This document shows positions 7,305-15,770 of a DNA stretch of 44,069 nt, piece after piece. This stretch comes from Verrucomicrobiia bacterium. GTDB taxonomy: Bacteria > Verrucomicrobiota > Verrucomicrobiia > Limisphaerales > DSYF01. The translations under genes and the position numbers were made by a program. Numbering within the stretch: position 1 is the first letter of the stretch; the number at the start of each line of letters is the position of its first letter. The stretch is taken from contig DASTWL010000052.1 in the NCBI GenBank assembly GCA_035765895.1, positions 1-44,069 on the forward strand, read 5' to 3'. The notes under the pieces were generated by a model. That model was not told the origin of the DNA. It worked only from the letters and a program-made list of their open reading frames with translations, and did no database searches.

Positions 7305-7528
7305 TGAATGGCGATCTTCTTCCCACGTTCCACAGGGATCGGAGGTTCAATTTCCTTGATTCGCCGGCGTGTGCCATCGGGGAACACTTCGTAGATCACT
7401 CCATCTTCTGATTGCAGGACGCTTTGGCCTGAGGCCAGCGTCCGCTTGAGCGCCGCGTTAAACGTGACGCCTGACAGGGTTGGAAACAGGCTCTCCAACT
7501 GTTGAATCGTCTTCTCGTGCTCCGACAT
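7301..7528 (-). CDS. Small protein paired with the zeta-like gene, candidate antitoxin
   Basis: A 75-residue protein, MSEHEKTIQQLESLFPTLSG onward. It has a predicted N-terminal helix, a middle resembling 'ALKRTLASGQSVLQSEDGVI', and a basic patch (GTRRRIKEIEPPIPVERGKK). It shares a GTGA overlap with the downstream zeta-like gene, so translation is coupled and the antitoxin would be made first. Small companions of similar size commonly precede chromosomal zeta-like genes, but I do not recognise a named family. ATG 7528 is the only plausible start in frame. Confidence 0.65.
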   Translation of the reverse strand: MSEHEKTIQQLESLFPTLSGVTFNAALKRTLASGQSVLQSEDGVIYEVFPDGTRRRIKEIEPPIPVERGKKIAIQ

Positions 7529-7724
7529 ATCGAAATTTTCTCAAGGCAAAATAGGCTGGCTTGGCGCCCGGAGCAAACGATTCTTCCGACAGTTCGCTGG
7601 ACCCTCCGCTGTCACGCCTTTTTAACCTCCCCGTCGTTCGTTTGTGCCGGACGCGCGTTAGAAGTTCTGCGTTCCGTTGAGTTCAACGGATTTGAACAAG
7701 GAAAAACCAAACACGAAACAGCAC

Positions 7725-9152
7725 ATGAACCTGAATCAAGTATTCCAACTCGCGCTGGCCGCGGCGTTCCCCGCCGTTGCTTGCGCCAACAGCATCACCG
7801 GCCCCAGCAGCTCGCAATCGCCCTACGTCATCGGCTCCCAGCCCGGCGTGGTGACCGTTTCCGTCCTCACCGTCGGCGATGCCGTCAACTACAAGGCTGA
7901 CGGTGTGACGCCTTACCGCATGGTGGGCATCCCGGACGGTCTTGGTGCGTTCGACAACGGTGACGGCACTTTCACCGTGTTGATGAATCAGGAACTCGGC
8001 AGCACGATTGGAGTCGCCCGTGATCATGGCATGAAAGGCGCCTTCGTCTCCAAGTGGATCATCGACAAGGGAGACTTCACCGTGCGGCATGGCGAAGATT
8101 TGATGAAGCAGGCGTGGGCGTGGACAACCAACGGTTACGTTCTGAATACCAACCAGCCGTTCAACCGTTTTTGCTCCGCGGATCTTCCCGCGCTGACGGC
8201 ATTTTACAATCCGGCCAGCGGGCTGGGTTACCATGGCCGCATTTTCATGGACGGCGAAGAGAGCGGCACCGAAGGCCGCGCCATGGCCCACTTGATGGAT
8301 GGCAACAGCTACGAACTGCCTGCCGTCGGGAAGCTGGCGTTTGAAAACGTCGTTGCCAATCCCGGCACGGGTGACAAGACCGTTGTTGCGGGCACTGATG
8401 ATGGCACGGGTGGTCAGGTTTACATGTATGCGGGCACCAAAACCAGTTCTGCTGATCCAATCAACGCGGCGGGCCTCGACAACGGCGTGCTCTACGGCAT
8501 CAAGGTCGCCGGCTTTGCGGCCGAGCCAGCGGCGACTGGCATTCCTTCCGGGACCGCCTTCACCTGCGTCAACCTCGGCGACGTCAAGTTGAAGACGGGT
8601 TCGCAGATTGAAAGCGACAGCCAAACGAATGGGGTCACCAGCTTCAATCGTCCGGAGGACAGTTGCTGGGATCCAAGCAATCCGAACGATTTTTACTTCG
8701 TGACGACGGCGAGCTTCACCGGCAACAGCCGGCTCTGGCGTTTGCGCTTCGTGGATGCGAGCCGGCCGGAACTCGGCGGCACCATAGATATGCTGCTCGC
8801 CGGAGGGGAAGGCCCGAAGATGATGGACAACATCACCGTCTCCAAGCGTGGTTCGGTGTTCATCCTCGAAGATGTCGGCAACAATCCTCACATTGGCAAG
8901 ATTTGGCGTTACAGCATTGCGAAAGACACCGTTGAACAAGTCGCTGCCCATGATCCGAACCGCTTTGCGGTGGGTGGTTCAAAGTTTCTGACTCAGGATG
9001 AAGAAGCCTCGGGGATCATTCCGATGAATGAAATTCTGGGCGAAGGCTGGTATCTCTTCGATACTCAGGCGCACTACAATACTGGCGACTCCGAGACGGT
9101 CGAAGGCGGACAGTTGCAATTGCTGCACTTCCCGCCCGGTCGCGAAAAGTAA
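7725..9152 (+). CDS. Exported DUF839/PhoX-like protein
   Basis: The one clear plus-strand gene. The product is about 475 residues, with a signal peptide MNLNQVFQLALAAAFPAVAC ending near ACAN. The mature part resembles the DUF839/PhoX beta-propeller group: MVGIPDGLGAFDNGDGTFTV, a MNQELGS stretch, FMDGEESGTEGRAMAH, a FNRPED segment and ILEDVGNNPHIGKIWRY. PhoX enzymes are Ca/Fe-dependent phosphatases, but many DUF839 proteins have no tested activity, so a periplasmic phosphatase or metal-binding propeller role is only inferred. The frame can be extended 16 codons to a TTG at 7677, but ATG 7725 starts an exact signal peptide and is preferred. It is transcribed away from the zeta pair and ends in a good terminator, so it is probably a single-gene unit. 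Confidence 0.85.
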   Translation: MNLNQVFQLALAAAFPAVACANSITGPSSSQSPYVIGSQPGVVTVSVLTVGDAVNYKADGVTPYRMVGIPDGLGAFDNGDGTFTVLMNQELGSTIGVARDHGMKGAFVSKWIIDKGDFTVRHGEDLMKQAWAWTTNGYVLNTNQPFNRFCSADLPALTAFYNPASGLGYHGRIFMDGEESGTEGRAMAHLMDGNSYELPAVGKLAFENVVANPGTGDKTVVAGTDDGTGGQVYMYAGTKTSSADPINAAGLDNGVLYGIKVAGFAAEPAATGIPSGTAFTCVNLGDVKLKTGSQIESDSQTNGVTSFNRPEDSCWDPSNPNDFYFVTTASFTGNSRLWRLRFVDASRPELGGTIDMLLAGGEGPKMMDNITVSKRGSVFILEDVGNNPHIGKIWRYSIAKDTVEQVAAHDPNRFAVGGSKFLTQDEEASGIIPMNEILGEGWYLFDTQAHYNTGDSETVEGGQLQLLHFPPGREK

Positions 9153-9175
9153 TCTTCCGTAAAGTCCGACTCAAT

Positions 9176-9209
9176 GGCGGGGCTTGCGCGAGCAGGCCTC
9201 GCCCTTTTT
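9176..9209 (+). terminator. Rho-independent terminator of the DUF839 gene
   Basis: A 12-bp stem with two G-U pairs (9176-9187 with 9192-9203), closed by the GNRA tetraloop GCGA and followed by CTTTTT, 24 nt beyond the stop codon on the plus strand. Confidence 0.85.
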
Positions 9210-9224
9210 GTTGCCTTCAAGTTT

Positions 9225-9301
9225 GTAGTCCCGGCTTTAGTCGGTCCCTTTGGGGGGCGTTAATCGGAGTTTTCTCGGAGACTGCCTAAAGGCAGGACTA
9301 C
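9225..9301. repeat. REP-like inverted repeat between convergent genes
   Basis: Two 21-nt arms (9225-9245 and 9281-9301) are inverted copies with about 17 of 21 positions matching; both begin GTAGTCC when read inward from the outer end. Each arm can also fold by itself (CCGGCTTTAGTCGG and CTGCCTAAAGGCAG). It lies between the convergent DUF839 and ABC-F genes, a common place for REP elements. The right arm contains the stop codon of the ABC-F gene. It is unrelated in sequence to the hairpins around the RAYT gene. Confidence 0.75.
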
Positions 9302-11196
9302 GAGCTTGCCGCCTTGATAGCCTCCAGCTCCTCCCAACGAGCATAAAGCGTGGCGATGGTTTCTTTGGTGGCATCGAGTTCGCCGGTGAGTTGGTTGACT
9401 TGGGCGCCCTGTTTGCGGAAGAACTCCGGGTCGGCGAACAGCCCTTCGATGCGCGCAACTTCCGCTTCCGCAGCCTGAATCTGTGCTTCGATGCCTTCCA
9501 ACTCGCGCGCCTCCTTGAACGAGAGCTTGCGCGGCCTGGCCGGCTTTGTAGCCGCACCTCGTGAGTGTGCGGTTGCCTTGTTCAAAGCGACGATGTCCGC
9601 GCTTTCCCGGGATGCCGCTGCGGCTGCACGTTCCTTCTTCTCGATGTAATAATCGTAGTCGCCGACGCTGTGATGGATTTTGCCGTCGCCTTCGAACGCG
9701 AGAATGTCTGTGCAGACACGGTTCAGGAAATAGCGATCGTGGCTGACCACGCACACGACACCGGGGAACGCGATGAGCGCTTCTTCCAACACGCGTAGTG
9801 TCGGCAGATCCAAGTCATTTGTCGGCTCGTCGAGGATAAGAAAGTTGCCGCCGGCCTTGAGAATTTTCGCCAGCAGCAAACGGCTCCTTTCGCCGCCGCT
9901 GAGCTTCTTGATCGGAGTCACGATGCGGTCGTCGGCGAAGAGGAAGCGCTTGAGATAGGCGCGGACGGAAATCTTTGATTCGCCCCAGTTCACGAAGTCT
10001 TTGCCTTCGGAGGCTTCGTCGAGCACGGTCGCCTCGTCATTCAACTGGAGCCGCGCCTGGTCCACGTAGTTGAATTTCGTCAGCTGCCCGATCTTCACGA
10101 TGCCGTCCGTTGGCAGGAGCTGGCCGATGGTGGCTTTGAGCAACGTGGTTTTTCCGAGGCCGTTGCGCCCGCACACACCGATCCGGTGGCCGTTCTCAAA
10201 GACGAAGTTGAATCCGCTGAACAACGTGCGCCCGCCGAGTTCCATGCCGAGATTGGTCAGTTCCACCGTGCGATTGCCGAGTTGCGGCGGCGGCGGGATG
10301 ACGAGTTCCATGTCCTCCTCGACCGGCCTGGCTTCCTGCGCGGAAACGTCGTCGAAGCGCTCGAAGCGGTTCTTCGCCTTCTTGCGTTGTGCGCGTGGAC
10401 CGGTGCGAACCCATTCGAGTTCCTTGCGCAGAAACATCTGGCGCTTGTGCTCGACCGTGGCGTCGGCGGCCTGGCGCTCGGCCTTGTCGAGCAGGTAATC
10501 GGTGTAGTTGCCGTCGTGCCACCAGAACTTGCCGTCGCACAGCTCGACGATGCGGTTCACCACGCGGTCGAGGAAATAGCGGTCGTGCGTGACGACCAGG
10601 AACGTGCCGTTGAACTCGTTTAAAAAATCGGCCAACCACTCGATGGACTCGGGGTCGAGATGGTTCGTCGGCTCATCGAGGATTAGGAAATCCGGTCGCG
10701 ACACAATCGCCCGTGCCAGCGCGACACGCCGCTTTTCGCCACCGGAAAGCGTGGCGATGTCGCGGTCGCCCGCCGGACAGTTCAGGTGCGACATCGCGGT
10801 TTCGATGCGCGAATCCACCGTCCAGCCTTCGAGCGTCTGGATGCGATGCTCCAGTTCCTCGTGCCGCTTCGAGTCGTGCGGCAGCGATTCGAACTCTGCA
10901 ATCAGGTCGAGCGTGCGTTGCGCGCCCGCTCGCACGTTGCCGCGCACGTCGAGCGCCGGATCGAGCGTGAAGTCCTGCGACAGATAGCTGACCACCAGAT
11001 CGCGCCGCCGCGTGACGTCACCGGCATCCGGCACCAGCAACCCGGCGAGGATTTTCAGGAACGTCGTCTTGCCGCAGCCGTTGCGACCGACCAGCCCGAT
11101 GCGTTGCCCCTCGTCAATGGCGAGCGTGGCCGCGTCGAGGATGGCGCGGTCGTTGTAGCGGACGGTGACGTCGGTGGCGTTGATAATCGTGGACAT
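9298..11196 (-). CDS. ABC-F family ATPase (Uup-like)
   Basis: A soluble tandem ABC ATPase of the ribosome-associated ABC-F group, 632 residues. The first domain has Walker A GRNGCGKT (37-44), signature LSGGEKRR (150-157) and Walker B LILDEPTNHLD. The interdomain linker around 235-300 includes KELEWVRTGPRAQRKKAKNR, the P-site-tRNA interaction region with the EW.R.GP pattern of Uup. The second domain has GRNGLGKT (343-350), LSGGERSRLL and LILDEPTNDLD. The last 70 or so residues form a coiled coil (EARELEGIEAQIQAAEAEVA), also Uup-like; Uup is linked to ribosome function and DNA-excision phenotypes. The frame extends 20 codons further to 11256, but MSTIINATDVTVRYNDRAIL is the natural start. The stop codon lies in a REP-like element. 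Confidence 0.93.
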   Translation of the reverse strand: MSTIINATDVTVRYNDRAILDAATLAIDEGQRIGLVGRNGCGKTTFLKILAGLLVPDAGDVTRRRDLVVSYLSQDFTLDPALDVRGNVRAGAQRTLDLIAEFESLPHDSKRHEELEHRIQTLEGWTVDSRIETAMSHLNCPAGDRDIATLSGGEKRRVALARAIVSRPDFLILDEPTNHLDPESIEWLADFLNEFNGTFLVVTHDRYFLDRVVNRIVELCDGKFWWHDGNYTDYLLDKAERQAADATVEHKRQMFLRKELEWVRTGPRAQRKKAKNRFERFDDVSAQEARPVEEDMELVIPPPPQLGNRTVELTNLGMELGGRTLFSGFNFVFENGHRIGVCGRNGLGKTTLLKATIGQLLPTDGIVKIGQLTKFNYVDQARLQLNDEATVLDEASEGKDFVNWGESKISVRAYLKRFLFADDRIVTPIKKLSGGERSRLLLAKILKAGGNFLILDEPTNDLDLPTLRVLEEALIAFPGVVCVVSHDRYFLNRVCTDILAFEGDGKIHHSVGDYDYYIEKKERAAAAASRESADIVALNKATAHSRGAATKPARPRKLSFKEARELEGIEAQIQAAEAEVARIEGLFADPEFFRKQGAQVNQLTGELDATKETIATLYARWEELEAIKAASS

Positions 11197-11237
11197 GGAG
11201 CAATGAATAACGGTGAAATCCCGATGACGAGTGTGCG

Positions 11238-11570
11238 TCAATAGATTTCCCAGCACGAGGCTGACTGGTCTTGCGCGAACGTTTGCAAAGCCCCGGCCTG
11301 ATCCCGAAGCACCTGCGCCACGACGGCTGTGGGCTGATTGCCGCAGCGGAGCAGGATGACTTTGGGCGGCGGACCAAATAACGCCGCCATATCGGCAAAG
11401 TCCGAGTCTTGCGTTACGAGCGTGAAACCGTTGCGTTTGGCGTGATCCCAGATGGTGCGATCATCGGCCTCATGCAGCCCCAGCAACCGCACTTGCTGGG
11501 AATCCGGAAACACGTCGGCCAAAAGTTTGCAGAGCTTGAAGCTGAGGTTCTGATCGAACAGCAGCTTCAT
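11238..11570 (-). CDS. DUF5615 PIN-like toxin
   Basis: A 110-residue protein with the DUF5615/PIN-like pattern: an opening MKLLFDQNLS (D6 and N8 in place of the usual FDENLS), an ADDRTIWDHAKRNGFTLVTQ core, and the acidic TQDSDF block. PIN-like toxins are Mg-dependent RNases; this group is inferred to behave likewise but is little studied. ATG 11570 overlaps the stop of the DUF433 gene by ATGA, so the two are translationally coupled. The C terminus ends about 40 nt before the ABC-F start at 11196. Confidence 0.85.
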   Translation of the reverse strand: MKLLFDQNLSFKLCKLLADVFPDSQQVRLLGLHEADDRTIWDHAKRNGFTLVTQDSDFADMAALFGPPPKVILLRCGNQPTAVVAQVLRDQAGALQTFAQDQSASCWEIY

Positions 11571-11794
11571 GCAGCGGAGAGAAGGCGCCGTTCACGATCC
11601 GCGGCGAAAGCGAGACAAGCACGGATGTCCTCTTCCGTGAGTTCTGGATAATCGGAAAGAATCTGCTCGTGTGACATGCCGGCGGCCAGCCAACCCAGCA
11701 CGTCAGCAACTGCAATGCGCATACGGCGGATGCTCGGACGTCCGCCGCGCTTGCCGGGTTCGATGGTAATGATGTGTTGGTAGTTCAAGTTCAT
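11567..11794 (-). CDS. DUF433 antitoxin
   Basis: A 75-residue DUF433 protein: MNLNYQHIITIEPGKRGGRP, then SIRRMRIAVADVLGWLAAGM, then SHEQILSDYPELTEEDIRAC. DUF433 proteins carry a small winged-helix-like DNA-binding fold and are recurrent partners of DUF5615 PIN-like toxins. A much longer frame continues upstream into the ROK gene region, but the conserved family begins at this ATG. As first gene of the pair it would be made before the toxin and probably autoregulates the unit. Confidence 0.88.
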   Translation of the reverse strand: MNLNYQHIITIEPGKRGGRPSIRRMRIAVADVLGWLAAGMSHEQILSDYPELTEEDIRACLAFAADRERRLLSAA

Positions 11795-11856
11795 GATCGC
11801 CCAACTGGACTTTATTATGCCGCTTTGGGCTTTTGCCGGCAACTGGTTGTTCAGAC

Positions 11857-12906
11857 TTATTCCACGCCCGCCCGATGCCGGTAAAGCGCCACCAGCGCAG
11901 CGCCGATGGCTTGCGAGAGTTCGCCGAGCACGGCGGGCACGATCTGGAGGGTTTTGCGTTGGGCGGGCCAGAAATACGGTTCCGCCGCCGCGCGGATGCC
12001 TTTGAGGTAACGCTCGCGGAATTCGGGCGTGGTGGCCTCGGTGTCCATCAAGCCGCCGCCAATGATGACGATGCCGGCGTCGAATGCGAGCGTGAGGTTC
12101 GCGATGTGCAGCCCCATGGCGCGGGCCTGGAAGTCGAAGATTTCCAGCGCCAGCGCATCGCCCTTTTGGGCGCGGCCGCGGAGCGAAAGCGCCTTTTCCT
12201 TCGGCGTGCCGGTGGCGGTGGCGAGTTCGTGGTTCGGAAATTTCTTCAGCTTTTCCTCCAGCAAATGCGGCAGGCCGGAAATCGTGGTGTAAACCTCGAA
12301 GCAGCCCCAGTCGCGGCCGCAGCCGCACGGGAACGGCTTGATGCCGCCCAGCATTTGCAGCGGCGCGGGCATGTGCGCGCCTTCCATGCTCGCCAGCGTG
12401 TCGCCGGGCAGCGGCAATCCGTTCTGATCAATGTAAGCGCAGCCCAGGCCGGAGCCGGGCATGAGCATCAACACGGAGTGTTTCGTGTCCTTCCGGGCGT
12501 AACGCGCTTCGGCCACGCCGCCGAACTGGCCGTCGTTGCCCATCACGAGCGGAATCGGACGCCCGGCGGCCTGCGCCAGCGCGCGGCTGTAATCCTCATG
12601 CACATCCCAGCCCGCGAAACTCGGCGGTAGATTCGCCGAACGATCCAGCACGCCGTAACGTTGATACGGCCCGGGAATGGCGAGTCCGACGCCATTCACC
12701 TGCGCCCAGGTCAGGTGGTGTTCCTGGAGAAAAATATTGCAGGATTCGATCCAGCCGCTGATGACCGCTGTGGTGCCCTGCTGGGAATTGGTGGGGCGCT
12801 GAAAAACTTTCCGGGAGACGGGTTCTTCGTTTTCCCAGACGGCGTTGATCTTGGTGGTCGTCGCGCCGCTGTCGGTGCCGAGGTAGAGGTGTTGCGGTGA
12901 ACTCAT
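11857..12906 (-). CDS. ROK family sugar kinase
   Basis: A 349-residue ROK (repressor, ORF, kinase) protein lacking the N-terminal HTH, so a kinase-type member. The phosphate-binding loop is LGTDSGATTTK near the N terminus. Substrate and catalytic residues lie in GNDGQFGGVAEARY, with the Asp as general base. The zinc-binding ROK signature appears as CGCGRDWGCFEVY, and an IIGGGLMDTE block completes the ATPase fold. The substrate is likely glucose or another hexose but cannot be read from sequence. The frame could start 6 codons earlier (12924), but MSSPQHLYLGTDSG matches the family length. It is not in a sugar-transport operon here. Confidence 0.9.
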   Translation of the reverse strand: MSSPQHLYLGTDSGATTTKINAVWENEEPVSRKVFQRPTNSQQGTTAVISGWIESCNIFLQEHHLTWAQVNGVGLAIPGPYQRYGVLDRSANLPPSFAGWDVHEDYSRALAQAAGRPIPLVMGNDGQFGGVAEARYARKDTKHSVLMLMPGSGLGCAYIDQNGLPLPGDTLASMEGAHMPAPLQMLGGIKPFPCGCGRDWGCFEVYTTISGLPHLLEEKLKKFPNHELATATGTPKEKALSLRGRAQKGDALALEIFDFQARAMGLHIANLTLAFDAGIVIIGGGLMDTEATTPEFRERYLKGIRAAAEPYFWPAQRKTLQIVPAVLGELSQAIGAALVALYRHRAGVE

Positions 12907-13122
12907 GTCACGTGTCGATTCCAAATGTCCGAGCAGTGTGGTTCACGCGCCGGGAAAAGGGAAGCCGCCAATGGCATGGGCTCCGGCGACGTTCAGCGCG
13001 GTGGAAAACAAGTTCAGGCCGGCGAACGCATGAACGGCCGGGGCCGGCTTCGAACCCGGCGTGCCGTTGCGGATGGCTCGCCGTTGAACGCGGAACCTGA
13101 AGACGCGAGGGAACACTGCCGG

Positions 13123-14598
13123 TCAATGAACCGGCGATTCCGCTTTCACGTTGGCGAGCGACTGGCTGGTGTCCCAACCGCCGCCGAGTGCTTTCACGAG
13201 ACCCACGGTGGCGACGCGTTGCTCGCCTTCCAATTGGGCCACCGTGCGTTGTCGCTCCAACGCGGCGCTTTGCGCGGTGGCGACTTCGAGGAACGTCACC
13301 AGGCCCGCCTTGTAGCGGTTATTGGCAATCGCCAGCGTGTGTTCGGCGGCGGCGAGCGCGGCGCGTTCGGAATCCAGTTGCGCGGCCAGCAGGCGTTGCG
13401 CGGCGAGTTGATCCTCCACGTCCGCGAACGCGCTCAGCACGGTCTGCCGGTAATTCGCCACCGTGGCGTCGTAACCGGCGCGGGCGGCCGCGAGCTGGGC
13501 CCGATTGCGCCCCCCGGTGAACAGCGGCAGCTCCAGCGAGGGGCCGACCGACCACATCCGGCTCGGCCAGTTGAACGCGCTGCCGGCGTCCACGGATTCA
13601 AATCCCGCGAGGCCGTTGAGGCGGATGCGTGGGTAGAAGGCGGCTTGCGCCACGCCCACGTTTGCATTGGCGGCGGCCATGCGCCGTTCGGCGGCGGCAA
13701 TGTCCGGCCGGCGTTCGAGCAATTCGCTTGGCAGGCTGACGGGCAAATTCGGCAGCGCGCGATCTGTCGTCGTGGTCGCAGCGACCGCAACGTTGAAGCT
13801 CGTGGCGGGCTGGCCGCACAACGTGGCGAGGGCGTGGAGCAATTGCGTTCGCTGGAGTTCCAGCGCCGGCAGTTGCGCCTCGGCGGTGCGCAGTTGTGTT
13901 TCGGCCTGTGCGACGTCGAGATCGGAAACGATGCCGCCCTGGCGTCGGTTGCGGGTGAGTTCGAGCGAGCGGCGATACGTTTCAATCGTGTCCGCGACCA
14001 GGGCCCGCTCGGTGTCGAGTGCGCGCAGGGTGAAATAATCCGCGGCCACTTCTGTTTGCAGTGCGAGCTTCACGGCGGCGAGATCGTCGGCCACAGCGTA
14101 AAAGGCGGCCCGGGCTGATTCGGATTCGCGCCGGGCGCGGCCCCACAAATCGACTTCCCAGCCAAGTTCCAGCGCGGTGGCAAAAGTGTTGTAAGTGTGC
14201 GCAACCCCGGCGGCCTTGCCGCTTTGGGGCGCGTTTACACTGGTGCGCTGCCGCGTCGCTGAACCGGTGGCGGCGAGATTCGGAAACAAATCGGCATGCG
14301 CCAGATCGAACTCGGCGCGGGCCTGGTCAAAGCGCGCGACGGCACCGACCAGCGTCTGGTTTTCGCTGGTGGCGAGCGTCTCCAGCCGGCTCAATTCGGC
14401 GTCGTCAAAAAGGCTCCACCACGTCCCGCGCGGCAGGTGCGCTGCGGGCTCCGCGACTTTCCACTCGTTGGTGCCGGCGCCAAAGGCGGCGGGCAGGGAC
14501 TGCGCTGGGAGCGCGGCGGGACGCTGGTAATCCGGGCCGGCGGCGCAGCCCGCGAGCAGCACCAGCCCGGCGCCACCAAGAACGGTGAGGGTTTTCAT
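13123..14598 (-). CDS. Outer-membrane efflux lipoprotein (NodT/TolC family)
   Basis: The outer-membrane channel of the tripartite pump. The 491-residue protein has a lipoprotein signal ending in the lipobox LLAGC (C18), then the NodT-type opening GPDYQRPAALPAQ. Two internally related halves contain long amphipathic helices and the recurrent SNLDVAQAET-like motif (here SDLDVAQAETQLRTAEAQLP). It overlaps the adaptor gene by ATGA and is the last gene of the RND operon. A small palindrome GCCGGT-N4-ACCGGC spans its stop codon, but no T run follows, so I do not call it a terminator. The substrate is unknown. Confidence 0.93.
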   Translation of the reverse strand: MKTLTVLGGAGLVLLAGCAAGPDYQRPAALPAQSLPAAFGAGTNEWKVAEPAAHLPRGTWWSLFDDAELSRLETLATSENQTLVGAVARFDQARAEFDLAHADLFPNLAATGSATRQRTSVNAPQSGKAAGVAHTYNTFATALELGWEVDLWGRARRESESARAAFYAVADDLAAVKLALQTEVAADYFTLRALDTERALVADTIETYRRSLELTRNRRQGGIVSDLDVAQAETQLRTAEAQLPALELQRTQLLHALATLCGQPATSFNVAVAATTTTDRALPNLPVSLPSELLERRPDIAAAERRMAAANANVGVAQAAFYPRIRLNGLAGFESVDAGSAFNWPSRMWSVGPSLELPLFTGGRNRAQLAAARAGYDATVANYRQTVLSAFADVEDQLAAQRLLAAQLDSERAALAAAEHTLAIANNRYKAGLVTFLEVATAQSAALERQRTVAQLEGEQRVATVGLVKALGGGWDTSQSLANVKAESPVH

Positions 14599-15770
14599 TG
14601 CGCGGCCAGATTCCTGGTTTCCGGTTGCGCCACCTGCACGGTCATGCCGTCGGTGATGGAATCAGGCGGGTTGTCAATGATACGGTCGCCGGGGTTCAGG
14701 CCAGCTAGAACTTCCACCGTCTTGCCGAAGTCGCGCCCCAGCGTGACGGAACGCAAATGCGCCTTGTGGTCGTCGCCAACCACCGCGACCTGCATGCCTT
14801 CAGCACGGAAAATCAGGGCGTTGTCCGAAAGAGTCAGCACTTTCGGCGCGGCGGACTCGTTGAAGCGCACCTGGGCGTAACTGCCGGCGAGGAGGTCGCC
14901 GTTTGGATTGTTCACCTGCAGTTCCACCTGCAACGTGCGCGAGGCGGGATCCATCGCGCCGGCCGTGCGGGTGAGTTCGCCGGTGAACTTGCGGCCCGGC
15001 TGTTCGAGAAACGTCAGCTCCGCCTTCTGGCCGGGCGCCAGCGCGTGGACGTATTGCTGCGGCACGCGCACGTAAACGCGCAACGGATCGGTCTGGGCCA
15101 TGCGGAACAGTTCGGGCCCGCTGCCGGCGGCGATGAGCTGGCCGATGTCCGTGTTGCGCGCGGTGATGGTGCCGGTGAACGGCGCGGTGACGCGGGCAAA
15201 GTTCTGCAACTGCTCCAGCCGGTTGTAATTGGCCTGCGCGGCGGCGAGGTTCGCCTGTTTCAGCGCGTAGTCGGATTGTTTCTCGGCCGTCTCCTGCTCG
15301 CTGACGCTGGCGGTCTTCAGCAATTCCGACCAGCGGTCGGCGGTGATTTTGGCGAGGTCGAGCGCGGCCTTCGCCTGGTTCACCTCGGCCTTCGCCTGTG
15401 CGAGCTGCTGATTGAGTTCGGGCGTGTCAATTTCCGCCAGCACCTGGCCGTTGGTGACGTGATCGCCAATGTCCACGAGCCACGCCTTCAAATAGCCGCT
15501 GGCCCGGGCATGAATCGAAGCCTGAATGAACGCCTGCACGTCGGCGGGCAGGGGCGTGCCCCATGCGGCTTGCGCGGGCGTCGGCGTGATGACGCTCACG
15601 GTCGGCGCGGATTCGGTGCGCGCCGCGACAATCAGCTTGCGGTGCGCCAGCCAGCGCGGCACCAGGCCAACGGCCAGGCCGATGACGAGCAGGAGGACGA
15701 CCACTTCCGCGACCCGCCGTAAACGAACGGGCGGCGGTGCGTCGGGCGAGGAGGATGCGTTTGTGTTCAT
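14595..15770 (-). CDS. RND efflux periplasmic adaptor (membrane fusion protein)
   Basis: A 391-residue HlyD/AcrA-like adaptor linking the inner-membrane pump to the outer-membrane channel. It has an N-terminal anchor (VAEVVVLLLVIGLAVGLVPR), then a barrel-sandwich lipoyl half (ASGYLKAWLVDIGDHVTNGQ), a helical hairpin (NQQLAQAKAEVNQAKAALDL) and the second lipoyl half (FTGTITARNTDIGQLI). ATG 15770 overlaps the pump gene stop by ATGA. A longer reading frame continues upstream into the pump gene but lacks adaptor character and is ignored. Confidence 0.94.
   Translation of the reverse strand: MNTNASSSPDAPPPVRLRRVAEVVVLLLVIGLAVGLVPRWLAHRKLIVAARTESAPTVSVITPTPAQAAWGTPLPADVQAFIQASIHARASGYLKAWLVDIGDHVTNGQVLAEIDTPELNQQLAQAKAEVNQAKAALDLAKITADRWSELLKTASVSEQETAEKQSDYALKQANLAAAQANYNRLEQLQNFARVTAPFTGTITARNTDIGQLIAAGSGPELFRMAQTDPLRVYVRVPQQYVHALAPGQKAELTFLEQPGRKFTGELTRTAGAMDPASRTLQVELQVNNPNGDLLAGSYAQVRFNESAAPKVLTLSDNALIFRAEGMQVAVVGDDHKAHLRSVTLGRDFGKTVEVLAGLNPGDRIIDNPPDSITDGMTVQVAQPETRNLAAQ

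Noticed and set aside
7677-7724. TTG-initiated extension of the DUF839 protein
   Set aside because: It adds 16 hydrophilic residues before a well-formed signal peptide, so ATG 7725 is preferred.
12925-13122. Possible small gene between the efflux operon and the ROK kinase
   Set aside because: Frames here are Arg/Pro-rich and lack any family pattern or convincing start; I see nothing supportable in the gap.
13119-13134. Palindrome over the stop codon of the outer-membrane efflux gene as a terminator
   Set aside because: The stem is only 6 bp and no T run follows on the minus strand.
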